Assembly: GCF_000189635.1 (NCBI RefSeq)
Contig: NW_002476407.1
Span: 496,001 to 560,000, forward strand
Direction of reading: 5' to 3'
Length of the DNA: 64,000 bases
From: Tetrahymena thermophila SB210
Lineage: Eukaryota > Ciliophora > Oligohymenophorea > Hymenostomatida > Tetrahymenidae
Of the stretch, positions 49,083 to 63,291 are shown piece after piece (position 1 is the stretch's first letter; the number at the start of each line of letters is the position of its first letter). The translations under genes were made by a program, and so were the position numbers. The notes below the pieces were generated by a model. It worked only from the letters and a program-made list of their open reading frames with translations. It searched no databases and was not told the origin of the DNA.

Positions 49083-50695
49083 TCAATACTTTTTCTTTCT
49101 TGGATCTAAATTGTTTGCTGCTTTTAACCCTGCTTACTTAGAAAGCATTTTTTTTTAAAGACTGTCATCAACTCTGTATTTTGGATCAAAATTTGTAGTA
49201 TCTTAATCAGTAAGATGTGTGTATTTAGATTAACCTTTTTTACCAAAATTACCTCTTCTTTTCTACATAAGATGAGGTAAAACACTCTTATCAAGTAGTT
49301 CTTCTCCTACTGGCATATTAAAATCTCTCTGCAAAACATCATCGTCATCATCTTGATAAAAGGCACCTTTATGATAGTATTTTTGCATAAACCCTATTTA
49401 TCTTTTTTCCTTTTTCTGATGTAGCCCTAATCTCTATAAATTAAAAATTAAAATATTTCTTAAAAAAAATATTAAATTACTTTATCTTCTTCAATAATTT
49501 CTTCATTAGTCATTTTGCTTCTTCTTTCCTATTCAGCTAATTCTTTTTCTCTCTTAATTTATTCATCTCTATCCTTTCTGATTCTTTTTAATTCTCTTAT
49601 TTTCCACTGCTCACGTTCAAACTCCCTATCCATATCATCATCGTCATTCATAAAATCTTTACCTTATCTGCTATCATCACTCTACTCTTCATCTCCAAGA
49701 TTACCAATAATTTGCTATTTTTTTTACTCCATGATAATCATTTTAATCTATTGCTTTGCAATTTATTCTTGCTTTTTCCTTTATTCCTCGAGCTCTTATT
49801 CCTCTATATCTAATTAATTCTAATAATCTCTTTCCGATTTAGGAATATAAACTGGTTTCATCATTTTGTAAACAGGTCTAACTTCTTCCTCTTCTTCTTC
49901 ATCATCATCCTCATCTTCGTCATCATCATCATCAGCTTCATCATCGCTTCCATCTTCATCACTTCTTTCATCATCATTATCTTCATTTTCACTTGAGCTT
50001 TATTCACTTTTTTCACTTTCATTAGCTTTTTCTTTCAATTATTATGATTTTCTTCTTTCTATTTCCATTTCCTCACTTTACTATTTACTAAGCTATTTAT
50101 TTTTCTTTTACTCCTCTTCTTCCTTTTATCTTTAAAGCAAACGTGCTCTTGCAGCAGCTCTTCCTTCGTTTCTTGATTCTACTTTTATATCTCCATTAAT
50201 GTTATGAGTTGTAATTTAAATTTCACTATTCTATAAACTCTAACCAGTTTGTTCTTATTTTTATTATCCTGCTTCAGCCTATTTTTAATGATCATCTTAT
50301 TTTTAACTTTACTGTTAGGGATCTTTTTTCTCAGCTTATTCTTAATTAGACGATACTAATTAGGATTTTTAAACTTATCTTCTCCTTCCTAATACTTTTT
50401 TACGTGCTTCCTCTTCCTCTTATATTTACTTTTAATCATTTTAAATATCATCAACTAATATATTGCTTTTATGTTCATTAGCAGCTTCATCTTATTTTTT
50501 TAAATTTGCTTCTTGTATTTGTTTAAATGCTGGAGCATCTTCAAACATATTAAATTCATCATCATCGTCATCAGCATCTTCTGGTGCAACACCTTTCCAA
50601 TATCTGTTAACAACTTATTTTTTTTATGCTTAATTTACTCTCATATCTTATCCTCCTTTATTGAGAATAGAGAAAGGATCTGATGCGCCAGACAT
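49083..50695 (-). CDS. MFAP1: Microfibrillar-associated protein 1-like splicing factor
   Basis: Two exons (minus): 49481..50695 and 49083..49433 (521 aa), with one 47-nt phase-0 intron, the shortest intron found here. The N-terminus carries RVNQAQKKQVVNRYWKG. A Glu/Gln-rich coiled region follows, then an acidic block (residues about 255-290). The conserved MFAP1 C-terminal domain ends the protein: VRPVYKMMKPVYIPKSERD, MQKYYHKGAFYQDDDDD, and KYTHLTDQDTTNFDPKY. Despite its name, MFAP1 is a nuclear component of the spliceosomal B complex that contacts Prp38 and Snu23. The family length and order fit well. Confidence 0.93.
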
Positions 50696-51626
50696 TGTGT
50701 TTTTAATTTAATAAATGCTATTTTTTGATTGATTATGAAAAAAATTTTTTTGAGAAAATGATTGATTGATTAATAAATAATATATAGACAAAAAGATTTA
50801 TAAATATAAATATAAATATAAATGACTTTTAAAATTTAATCAATAATTAAGAGTATATCTATAAAATTTGATTAATTTATATTATTATAACCTTCAAAAT
50901 TAACAACAAGTCTGCTCAGTTATAATTAAAGTTTGATTAAATTTTAGGTAAATTACTATTTTTTTCATTTATTATTCTATTTTTAATTTAAAATCTTTTA
51001 ATTTCACTTTTTATTATAAATATTTGTGATATTTATACACTAACTTACAACAAAGTAATATATCTTTTAAATAATTCAACTTACACATAAAGAATATAGG
51101 TATCCTACTTAGTAATTTTATTTTGAGTAAAGTATTTTATGAGAATATATCTGTGATATTGTTATACAGTAAAGCTTAAGTTGTGGATACCCTCTTAAAG
51201 TGGGCACTTTTTTATTTACAGAGTATTTATGTTTAAATAATTTTTTTTTTTTAATAATTGCAAAAATGAAAAATATAAAAAATTTAAGGTAATAATAATC
51301 ACATAGTAAAGTACAAATATAATTGAGATATATTAAGCATTCAGTAAAAAAATTATAAAATTAATTTAGTTGTATTAATTTATAGAAAAATATATAATTT
51401 CATCGTATAATCCTTTTAAAGCTATTTATTTATTGCATACAAAATCAGTAATAATTTTTTTGAAAATATGTTTTTAGTTTTTTAGTATCTCTAAATATAT
51501 TACAATTTTTAGATAACTCTTTCACAAATTAGTTGGTTTCTTTATAATAAAATTAATAAAAAATTTACAGTTTTGATAATTCTAAGAAGGTAAAAAAAAA
51601 ATAACAAAGTAAAATAATAATTTTGC
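50696..51626. other. Divergent spacer between MFAP1 and the next plus-strand gene
   Basis: AT-rich. A GTGGATACCCTC..AAGTGGGCAC patch near 51182..51208 is less AT-rich than its surroundings. No supported gene. Confidence 0.5.
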
Positions 51627-52694
51627 ATGGATAATCGTATTATTGTTACAGAAAGAGGTTAGGAAATTTAAAAAAGCATAGAAGAAGATGTTAAGCTTGA
51701 ATAATAGATAGCTTTGAATAAAAAGTAAGAGTTGTAGTAAAAAGAAAAAAATATAAATGATGAATCTTAATCATTCATATAATAAATGTTCCAAGCAAAT
51801 AGTTAACTAAAAATGATGGAAAGTGTTAGCAAAAAGTTTTAAGTAGTGAGTACTGCCAAGGGTAAAAATGCCTAGTAAAAAATTGTAGATATGTTTGTAG
51901 AAGAAAACAATTTCAATAAGAAAGATATGAGTCCATACGTCTTACATCAAATAAGTAAAATGACAGAAGAAGTAATAAAAGGAAACTCAAAAAAAACCAG
52001 CAATTCAAGTTCAACTTAAAACTTGTCAATGATGAATAATAGCATAAACAATTAAAGTTAATATATAAACCCAAATGACCTAAGCCATACTCATAAAATG
52101 ATGCAAAGAGGATCTATAAGTACAAAAAGTATGCACACTAATAAATATGCTTCTGCTTAAAATCTAGCCACAAATAATAATTAAAACTAGAACTAAAATG
52201 TATCGAATATGAACGTTTCTACTATAAACTAGTCTATTTACGATGATTCTTATCTGATTGATAAGTGCAATGCTATTTTACATTGTGAAGCTAGAGTTGA
52301 TAGAATTATGAAAAGATATAAAAAATATTAAAAAGTTACACAAGAAATAGATACAAGAGTAAGAAGAGCCTGTGATAGAAGAAGAGAGTTTTTACAAGAA
52401 GAAAATTTAAAACCTCCTAAACGTCTTGATGAACTCCGTAAAGAGAATGAAGAAATAGCCGATATACTTGATAGATCAGATAAATATGAATAAAACAGAA
52501 GATAAAGAGTGCTAGATACTATGAAAAAGAAGTATTAAAAAGTGTGGAGCACCGTGCATGTACCAGAGCTTACAGAAAAGTTTAAATAACTTCATCGTAT
52601 GCACTTCAAATAAATAGATGAAGAAGAAGAAAATGAAACTTCATAGTTATCAATGACTTAATCAAAAAATTAAACAAAATACAGTGGAATATGA
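51627..52694 (+). CDS. Unrecognised Q-rich protein with coiled-coil C-terminal third (355 aa)
   Basis: Single frame of 356 codons, MDNRIIVTERGQEI to TGA, no intron. The first 60 residues are charged and helical (QQIALNKKQELQQKEK). The middle is Asn/Ser/Thr-rich and probably disordered. Residues about 210-330 are strongly charged and coiled-coil-like (KCNAILHCEARVDRIM, RRACDRRREFLQEEN, KPPKRLDELRKENEE) and end in an acidic EEEENETSQ. No known domain was recognised. A cytoskeletal or scaffold role is a guess. It is the first of three same-strand Q/N-rich genes. Confidence 0.65.
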
Positions 52695-53875
52695 GTATTT
52701 AACATTCATTTCAAATCTAAATATTAAAATTAATATCACTCCTCTAATTTTTCTTTTTAATTAAAATTAATTTATATGACCTTTATTATTAATTATACAA
52801 TAAGTTTATTCATCCTAACCAGGTTTTTGTTTTTATATTTCTAAATATAATAAATATCCTTTCAATTTTTAAATTTTATATAAAATCCGTTTTATTTTAA
52901 AATAATCTTACAATCTCAATAAAAATTTGTTTTCAATTTAAAAAAGCATTTAAACTGTAGTTTATCTACCAAAATATAGTTTTTATTAATAAGAGTTAAA
53001 ACAAACCAATCAATTCTTTATATTTAAAATATTTACAATATTTAAAATCATGATTTAAATTTCATTTAAAATTTGACTGTCTCAGAAAAAAAATTCTTAA
53101 TATCAAAATTTATTTTTAAATAAAAAAACTTTCATTAATTTATTATTTCTTTTAAAATTTTACTCATCTTTTAAATATTTTTGATGGGTTTAATAAGAAA
53201 ATTTATTGTAAAAGCAAGCAAAAAAACATATTCAATCAAAATAATTTAAAAATTAATTATTTATAAATTTATTTTAATTTTACAAGTAGTTAGCATAGAA
53301 AAAATACACCATAAATATCAGTAAATTAATGCTAATTAAAATTTAATTATGTAAACTTTTTTTTTATATCTTGACACATTATTTTGCAATGTTTCTTTAT
53401 TTAAAAGGGTAATCTATATAGATAGAAATTAAAATTTTTATTTTATTTAGAATTATATTTAGTATTTTGTTTACAAAAAAATAGGTTAATTTTATATTTT
53501 TTAATTGACAACAATTAATTTTCCATTTTGTTCATGAAAATGAAATCTATTTTTATTATAATTCTTATTTATTTATTTGTTTATTTATTTATTATTTTTA
53601 GTTTTGAAGATAAACAATTAATTTATTATTGATGTCTTAGAATATATTCTATTTTTTAAAATTATAAAAGCAATAAAATAAATGGTATAAGATTTATGAA
53701 TCAAATTTTTTTTGCATAAAAATTAATATTAAGAATTGTATATATAAGCATAATTTGTTTGTTATTAACAGCTAATAAATAAATTATTATTATTAAAATC
53801 TTACTATCATTTATAAATTTAAATTTACTTTTTGCGACAAAGCCAAAAAAAAAGCAATAATTAATAGATAAAAGC
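52695..53875. other. Spacer between two Q/N-rich genes
   Basis: AT-rich; (TTTA)n-like runs around 53560-53600; no supported gene. Confidence 0.5.
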
Positions 53876-55459
53876 ATGATGGATTAAATATAAGTATCAG
53901 AGGAAAACATTCTAAACAATTAATAGGATGAGCATGATTGTTTCTTTCATTAAGGAAATTTAAGAACCAAAGATGAAGCTTCATTTTAAATTTATAATAG
54001 ACCTAGATAATTAAGTGTTTAGAATCCTGTTTGTAGAAATGTTTTAGAATTTCCTGCTTTAAATACAACAACTATGGCTTAAAATAATTTTTATAGCAAC
54101 AACATAGGAAGTTAATTCACTTAGCATGATTTTTCTAAAATGACAACTAGATCTTAAAATAGAAACTAACGATCTACATCATTTAATATTGGTCATACCT
54201 TTTATTAAGAGTAAAGCAAAACATGTAATCTAAATGCATAGGTCTAATAATAAACAGAAATCCAAAATAAATTTTTTAGATACTTCAAAACTTAATAGAG
54301 GATGAGAAAAGATAGTCTGAAATAATTCAGTGAATCAGCTTAGCTTAATTAATCCAACTTTTCAAATAATATAATAAAAAATGAAAACTTAAGTTAAAAA
54401 AGCATTATTTGTTAGTTTTCTGAAGATTAAAAAGGAATTGAAGATTTTACAAATGTCAACAATGAAGAAATAATAGATTTAAATAATAACTATTTGTATG
54501 AAGAAGGATTGGATACCATATAAGATTAAGAAGAAATTGATAGATTGTCTTATTATGAGTTATATAAAAATGGAAATAGCAATTTTTTTACACAGTAAAC
54601 AAAAAACTTAAAGAATAAAAAAGATATTCATTTAAAGTAAATGAAAAAAAATGAATTTTTTATATAAGATGATATCTCTCCATGGTAAATTAGCTAAAGA
54701 GCATAACATTTTTTTAAAGCAACCCAAAAAAATAAAGAGGTGAGATCTGCTTCTTCTACTCCATATGCAAAGCAAAGTTAGATAGGGTTAAATAAGGATA
54801 CAGATTTAATTGATAATTAAAAAAATAAACCTACTATCGATTAATAGTTCAGTGAAATAAGTGGGAGTGCACTTAACTTTTGTAATAATAATGATAGTAA
54901 AGATAACAATTTTGCCCATCTAAAAGCTAAGTCTTAATTGCTGAGTGATCCGTATCCACATATTAAATAAATTCATTCAATTAACTAAAAAAATCTAGAT
55001 AAGCAACTTATAGATAACAAAGAATAGTATAATTTTGCAAAGAGAAACAGTAGATAAATATAAAAAAAAATAATTAAAATGTTAGTAAAATAAAATCAGT
55101 AAACAGATTCTGTACTTTAAGAGAGTTAAAATAATAATATTTAAAATTAATAAGAAAAAGATATTTTTAAAATTCTCAAGCCTTAAAAAAATAAAGTTCA
55201 AATATCTGAATTGAATTCTATTAAAGGAAAGGAAAATATGCCAAAATTTTATAACAATCTTGCAAATATAGAAATGAAAAAATCGGCACTGCCAAAAATA
55301 CAATAATAGATGAATTTATTAAAACCAAACACAATTATTTTCTAATCAAACTAAAAATATAAAAGTTTGTTTGATAATTCTTCTCATAACTTTAATGAGT
55401 GCATTACTTTCTTACCAAAAAACATCAAAAATAAAATTTTAAAGCTACTTGTAAAATGA
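53876..55459 (+). CDS. Unrecognised Asn/Gln/Lys-rich protein, intron position uncertain
   Basis: The same frame runs from ATG 53876 (MMDQIQVSEENILNNQ) to TGA 55457..55459 and is open except for one TGA at 54641..54643. The simplest reading is an intron that removes it, for example 54595..54693 (GTAAAC donor, TTAG acceptor, frame kept by a phase-2 join), giving about 494 aa. A shorter splice (54636..54668, 33 nt) would also keep frame but is shorter than any other intron here. The product is low-complexity and rich in Asn, Gln, Lys and Ser, with no recognised domain or membrane span. It follows the 355-aa coiled-coil gene on the same strand. Confidence 0.5.
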
Positions 55460-56391
55460 ATTAATTAATTAATTATAAAATAAATATTAAATTAAATTAA
55501 AACATTTGAATTTTCCTCCTTATTTTAATACAGTATATTGAAATTAGTTTAATTTTATTGTTCGCTAAATATCATTCTAATATTGTTATTTACTTGATTA
55601 ATTTACCATAAATTCAATTAATTTAAAAATAAAATTAAAATTTAAGCAAGTTTTTTTTTTACTCATTAAATTGTTAAACTAAAAATAAAATAGTTTTTGT
55701 TAAAATCTTACATTTACTTAAAAATACTGTATTCATTCAATTAAAGGATTTAATTATCAAATATTAAATGATTATCTGAATTATTGTGTTTTTGTTATTA
55801 TTAATTATAATAGCAATTTGTTTTTTTTAATGATTGATCACTGGTTATGAGAGATCAAGTTGATATATTTTTTATTATAAAAATAAATTTGTTTATTAAT
55901 TAAAATTAGAATTATAAATAGTAATAATTATAATAATTTTTTATTTATTTATATTTTAAATAGTTAACTCATTCTAAAAAACAACTATTATAATATTCAT
56001 TTTAAGATTTTTAGGAATAAAAATAATAAAAAATCTACTTTGAAAATAATTTAAATATAAACTCTTCATTAATAATTATAATAAATTATCATATTAATGA
56101 ACGAATAAATGAAATGCAAACATAATATTTGAGTTTATGGTTAGCTATTAATAAATATAATTAATTTTGCATATTTTATGATATATTTATTTATTTCTTT
56201 AAGATAAAAAAATAAAATTAACAAGACAATAAAATTTAATTTCTGAGTCATTATAATTAATTTACTGGCTTAGTTAACTTTAACAAATATACCTCTACCT
56301 TTTTTGATCACATTAACTTCTATAAAATTATATATTTAAGATAAAACTCAAATCAAATAATAATAGGTAAATTATTGTAGTAGTGTTCGCC
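55460..56391. other. Spacer between two Q/N-rich genes
   Basis: AT-rich; no supported gene. Confidence 0.5.
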
Positions 56392-59300
56392 ATGATATAT
56401 TAAGTAATATTCTAATATATAATACAAATTATTTCAAAGATAAATAGGAAAACATAATGTCATTAATATCAATAACATCTTTTCTTTATTTATACTTTCT
56501 AGATTTTATTTTTACTGATTATTTACAACATTCTTCTTCATTAAATATAAAAAGAAATAATAGAGCAAACCCATCATTTTCAAGAAGAGTTTATCACCAC
56601 CAGGAAAAGTCTCAAAAACTCCTGAAAAATTGAATGAGCCTTGGTATAATGAATCTTTTATTTAGATGTTAAAGAATTCTCCTTAATAAATACTGATCTC
56701 AAAGCCTCCATAAACTGCAGCGTAATAAAATATTCATTGTACTACTACTGGTGAAGGAATACCTGTAATAATAAATCATATTAATCATAGTCCTGCCAAT
56801 ATAAAAAATCTAGAAATAATTACTATGCCCTACTAGAGAGTATTAACGGATGCTAGTTAAATGGTAAAAAATATCCACCATGAAGAAAAAAATAATAATT
56901 ATTGCAGGCAAAATAATTTTATTGCTAAAGAGTAAGAGTAGAACTTACATAATAACTTTTTGCAAAAATAATATATACATGTTGATCAAAATATTGATAC
57001 CTCTAAAATAAATGACTTTGCCAAATCACCTTATAAAATTAGTAGTCATGGTTATTAGCTTAATTGTTAATAATTTTAGTACTCTCCGAGCAAAGTCTAA
57101 CAAAAGTAATCCCCAATTTAAAAATAATCTGTATAATCAATATAAAATCATTTTGTATCTTAAGTTTCTACCACACACCTTAATTCTCCTGCAGTTAACA
57201 TTTCATCAATTTAATCTCCCTATATATCTAACTATTAAATTAGCTAAGGTTTAAATCCTTAAACCTAATACATTTAGATGCTTAACCCTACTTTTAAGGT
57301 TGCTCAATCTCCTAATTTATCTCCGACTTCTACTTCCCCTAACTTGAATAATTTAAAGACAAAAGAAGACGTTTAATTTATTAGATTAAACACAAATGAA
57401 TAACAATAAGCCATATAAAATACCTCTAGTAATATTAAAGGTATTCAAGATTCTTCTCTAAATAAAAAATTCGAAACACACTTAATTGCTACAAAAAATA
57501 CTGTTTAAATGGTGAAAGATAATAAATAAATAGTTAATACATCTTCTCGGAGTCTATCGCCTACATAAAAGCCTAATATCACATTTTTAAATAGTAAACC
57601 AATTAATTATGGTTAAAAAACATCTCCGTTTTAATTGGACACTTAATAAGAAAAAGCAAATTAAATAGTTTATATTAATAAAAGTGTTGTAAATAGGAGT
57701 GGATCTGCTGGAAGTAGGCCAAATGAATTTTAAAATCAATAGTCATTATTGATTCAACAATAAGTTAACTTGAATCCCTTAGTTTAAAATACCTACACAA
57801 ATAATATTATATCTCCCATAGAACAAAATAAAATAATATTGACTTAAAACTATCCAAAACAAAATAACTTATTTTCTTCAAATATAAACTAAAATTCTAT
57901 GTTCATTCAGTTAAGCAATACTCCTGAAAAGTTACCATAAAATGTCTTAAATATTCCAGGTTAATTGCCATCAGAATAATATAGCTAAGTAGAAAATAGC
58001 GAATCAATACATTATAAATCTCCAAATTTGATTGAAGTTCATTAAGGCAGTTAATCATCATATATCAAACCAATTGAATAAGATAGCTTTAAATCTTAAA
58101 ACAGTGAAAATATATTAAATTATATCCAGTTGTAAGCTAAGTAATTGAATATGAGCAAGTAAAATAACAATAATTTGAATTATTCTTAGACTGTTTAGTA
58201 AAATTTTAAGACAGAAATAAAAAATCCCTAACCAACAAATTAAGTTAGATCAGTTAGGTGTAATAACAATTTTAGTAAAACTATTAATAATATAACTAAA
58301 ACAAATGAAGCAATCAAAGAAACACAATAATCTAACTCTTCTTTAGTAATACAATAATTAAATAAGATGTTTATTGATTAAAAGGATTCAAACAATTAAA
58401 AGTCTAATATGATAAGTCCTTCTCCCATTACTTACTAGTAGTCAAATAAAAAAGATCCCTTTGAAACAGAAAACTACTAATAAACTTTGGCAAAATATTA
58501 TCATAAACCTGATTAAGCTTCAAATAATTCTTAAAATGATCAGAATAAATTACAATCAAATTAATTCTCTTTAGGAGGAATCTAAGTTCGGTCGAATAAC
58601 TATGCAAACACATCCTCAAGCTTATCAAGTTTTCCTAAATCCTCATTAATCACTGCTAATTTTATTGATTTCTAATAAAAGCAGAATTAAGGTAATGATC
58701 AAGCTAGTATATTTGATGATGATTAAGGTAGGTAGATGAAAATCATTTCATAAATTTAGTCGAGTTTAAACTTAAATACCAGCATAAGTCTCGGTGTGTA
58801 GGGATAAACACAAGAGCAAATAAACTTCTATTAATACTAAAATAAAAGAATTTAAGATTAAATTGACAATCAGAATGCTATAAGAAACATGAGATAAAGT
58901 GAAGTTGAAGAGGCTTAAAGTCAGCTTTAATAAGTAAAAAATAATAACACAGAAAAGGCAATAACAAAAATTCGCCGCCCATCATTTTTCGAGTATGATG
59001 CAATTGATAATGACCAAAATAATTAGTTAGAATATTCCTTTAACAATGGCACAAATTCAAATAAAGATTAGTAGCAATAAACCCTAAACATAATAGACGA
59101 AGTAGAAAGAAGAGTTTAAAATAAAAAAGCATAGTTGAATTATCCGTACACTATCGACACAATTAAAGAAGAAGATTTATAATCAAAAATAGGGACAGTG
59201 AACTAAATTATAGAGAAAGCAAGTTAAATCACTCAATAAGTACAATGTGAAGGTATAGATTTTTCGATAAATAACTTATCAATGACAACTGAACAAAAGA

Positions 59301-59626
59301 GTAATGGATAGCAATCTCCTAGCGCCTTTACTCCATAATAAAAAAGAATAGAGCTGGTATCTGTTTCACCTTCTACAAATACTGATAATGATTAAACTTA
59401 TCTCTATAGTAAAAAAAGCTTGGAAGAAAATTGTGATAATAGTTTTACTACTATTAAAAAAAACCAATAAAATTTTTACTAAGAAAGTTAACATAACCAA
59501 AGATTTTAGAGTCCTATATAACCTGGAGTACTTTAAAACTTGAATACTGCCAGCAAGAGCCATTAATACTAAATAGCTTCTCCTATCAAAGTTTAAAAAA
59601 TCAATTAAAATAAAAATGTCTAATGA
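56392..59626 (+). CDS. Large unrecognised Q/N/S-rich protein (about 1,027 aa)
   Basis: A main exon, 56555..59626, is open for about 1,024 codons to TGA, far longer than chance allows. There is no ATG near its 5' end, and an in-frame TGA lies just upstream at 56516. I therefore infer a 12-nt first exon, 56392..56403 (MIYQ), and a 151-nt intron with a GTAATATTCTAAT donor and an AAAAG acceptor. An alternative is a start at the internal ATG near 56665. The protein is disordered: Gln, Asn and Ser dominate, with many SP/TP sites (KSLSPPGKVSKTPEKL, SPNLSPTSTSPNL) that look like phosphorylation targets. No folded domain was recognised. A regulatory or scaffold role is only a guess. Confidence 0.62.
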
Positions 59627-60053
59627 GTATTTTCAAGATGAATATAAAATCTATTTGCTGATTGATGATAAATAAGCATGCAAACCAACTAACCAACAAA
59701 TATATAGACATTTATGATATATTAAATTTTATTTTGTTTATGATAAATTATGATTTATAAATTAATTTTTAGAGTTTTATAAATAGATTTTATGATTTTA
59801 TGTAAAAATGTTAATAAATTCTATTGCTTTCTTATTAAAATAATATAGATTTTAATAGCACTTCAGAATTTTTTTTAAAGAAATTCAAAAATAATTTTTT
59901 TATTAAAATTACTTAAATATTTAAATTATTATTTATTTAACAATCATATTTCTATTATTTTACTAGATATGTTTTAGTATCTTTAACAGAATATACTCAT
60001 ACTTTAATTTATTTAATTTGTATTAAGTTTGATTGATTGCTTGGTAAAGAGAA
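59627..60053. other. Spacer
   Basis: AT-rich; no supported gene. Confidence 0.5.
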
Positions 60054-60680
60054 ATGAATTAAGCTGAAAACTTAGTCGAAAGAGTTAAAATTGTTAATTA
60101 AGCTAATGAATTTGTAGAGTATGTTACCAGGAAGGTTATGAGAGAAAAAGCTCTTTGCCACTAAGCAACATATATCATACTAGTTAATAGCAAAGGATAA
60201 ATTTGTACCCATTTAAGACATAAAGATAAATTATGGTGTGGAGGATATTGGACTACATGTTTTGGAGGATGTGTTTCTGAAGGTGAAGATTATGATACCA
60301 ACGCATAAAAAGAGCTCTCTGAAGAAGCAGGAATTGACCACAATAACTGTAAATTATTAATTTTTAATTAATAGAATTGCTTGATATAATTATATATTGC
60401 TTTGTGTTATATAATAGAATTGCATGGCTTAGATACATTTTTGTATTCAACTGATGTACAGAAGGTTTGGGGGAAGGTATTTTTGATGTTTTATGAAGGC
60501 GAAGTAAAATTTTAAAAAGAAGAAATTTAAGAAATAAAATGGAGATATGTTAATGAAGTAGTATAGAGTAAGGAATAATACACTCCAGATGGTAATATAG
60601 CTTTAGATGTATTACTAAATTATGCTAAAGAAAATTAAAATTAGCACGAGGAATTGAAATAATTGTTGAAAAATGCTTGA
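60054..60680 (+). CDS. Nudix hydrolase
   Basis: Exons 60054..60348 and 60418..60680 (185 aa). After an N-terminal helix, HQATYIILVNSKGQICTHLR forms the first Nudix strands. WTTCFGGCVSEGEDYDT leads into the Nudix box at residues 72-94 (G-x5-E-x7-K-E-x2-E-E-x-G-I). The Arg of the usual RE pair is Lys86; the metal-binding Glu residues E87, E90 and E91 are present. The arrangement is closest to IPP-isomerase-like/YfcD-type Nudix proteins, which act on pyrophosphate-linked substrates; the substrate is not predictable. The intron is phase 1. Probably cytosolic: no signal or membrane segment. Confidence 0.87.
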
Positions 60681-62124
60681 TAATGAAAAAACTTATTAAT
60701 TTTATTTTATTGATAAATAAATAAAAATTGTTGAAATAACTAAAAAATGTATATTTCATATTCGTTAGTTCAATTAATGTTTCGTATCTTTCTTAAATAT
60801 ATAAAAAAGATACAAATTAAATTAATGTCTAAATACATACATTCAGCTGATTGATTTTCTTTTTCAAGCATTCATAAAATAGACTAATGACTTCAAGGGA
60901 GAAAGAAGAACTAATTTAATTAATATTTTATCTATCTTTATGTAAAATATTACTGAATTCAATTCAGAATTTTATTTTCGAAGCTAATATTTTAAAAATG
61001 GTGAATTTTATGTGTACTGAGAAAATAAAAAAATTAACTTTTAAATTTCTATGACTTTTCCATTTGTGGAAGAATTCAAAATTAGAAAAGAGTTGAAAAT
61101 ATATTTGCAAGTGCGCACTTGTAAACAGAAAATAATTAAGAAATATATATATATATATTAGTTTTGATTAATCTAAAAAAGTAATTTTCTCAAATTGTTA
61201 CATCAAATAGATTTTTTCTTTTTTAATTGAAACTAAAAATGTAATTAGTTTTTTTTATGGAAATCAATTAACGTTTTTTAAATTATATTCCTTTATTTTG
61301 TTGCAAATCCCCCTGAATTTCCTAACCTTAATTTATTATAAAAACTGCAGTTTACTCAAAGTTTGTTTTTTAAGCTAAAAATCAAGCTGCTTTTCTTTGG
61401 CTAAAATATCTTTAGAACTAAATTTTTTTTTTAATTTAAATTATACATGTAAGTTTGAATACGCATGTTAAAAAGTGACGGTAAAAAAATGAAAACAATT
61501 GTCAAAATGAACGATAATTAAATATTATTGATGTGTGAGTTATTCAATTAATTTAAATTTAGAATTTCGAAAATTCTTTGTAAAGTTAAGGCTGATAATA
61601 TTAATTAAATTATTCCATAAATTCAAAGCAAAATTCAACTTATGGGTATATTAATATATTAATTTTTAATGACATATCAACTAAAAATATTGTAATACTT
61701 TTGATGGAATAAAAGAAAGTTAATTAAAGTTAGACACGCAAAGAAAGGATGATTTATTGTTTGTATGCAATTTTTGATCCTATTTTTGTTTATTACTTAA
61801 TTAATAGTATTATAAAACAATAGCTTAATTTTTCTTAATTAAAAAAAATTTTTTGATTAAAAAAGAAATTTACAAATAAACATCAATTTTTTTTTGAAAT
61901 TGTTAAAATAGAACTTAAGTATTAAATTTCTCAATATACCCTGCTTATTTAAAGCCAATCACATACTCTAACTTTCTATAAAAATTTCTAATCTAAAAAA
62001 AGTAATTAAACACTATTGTTAAACAAAAAATAGCTAAAAAGGAATATTTTCCAAAAGTATTTATAATATCAAAAAGTAAAATCAATCAGTTTTTCACATT
62101 TAAATAACATCATCAAAGATAAAA
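60681..62124. other. Intergenic AT-rich stretch (1.4 kb)
   Basis: No supported gene; includes an (AT)n run at about 61145..61158. Confidence 0.55.
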
Positions 62125-63291
<1,167 letters not shown>

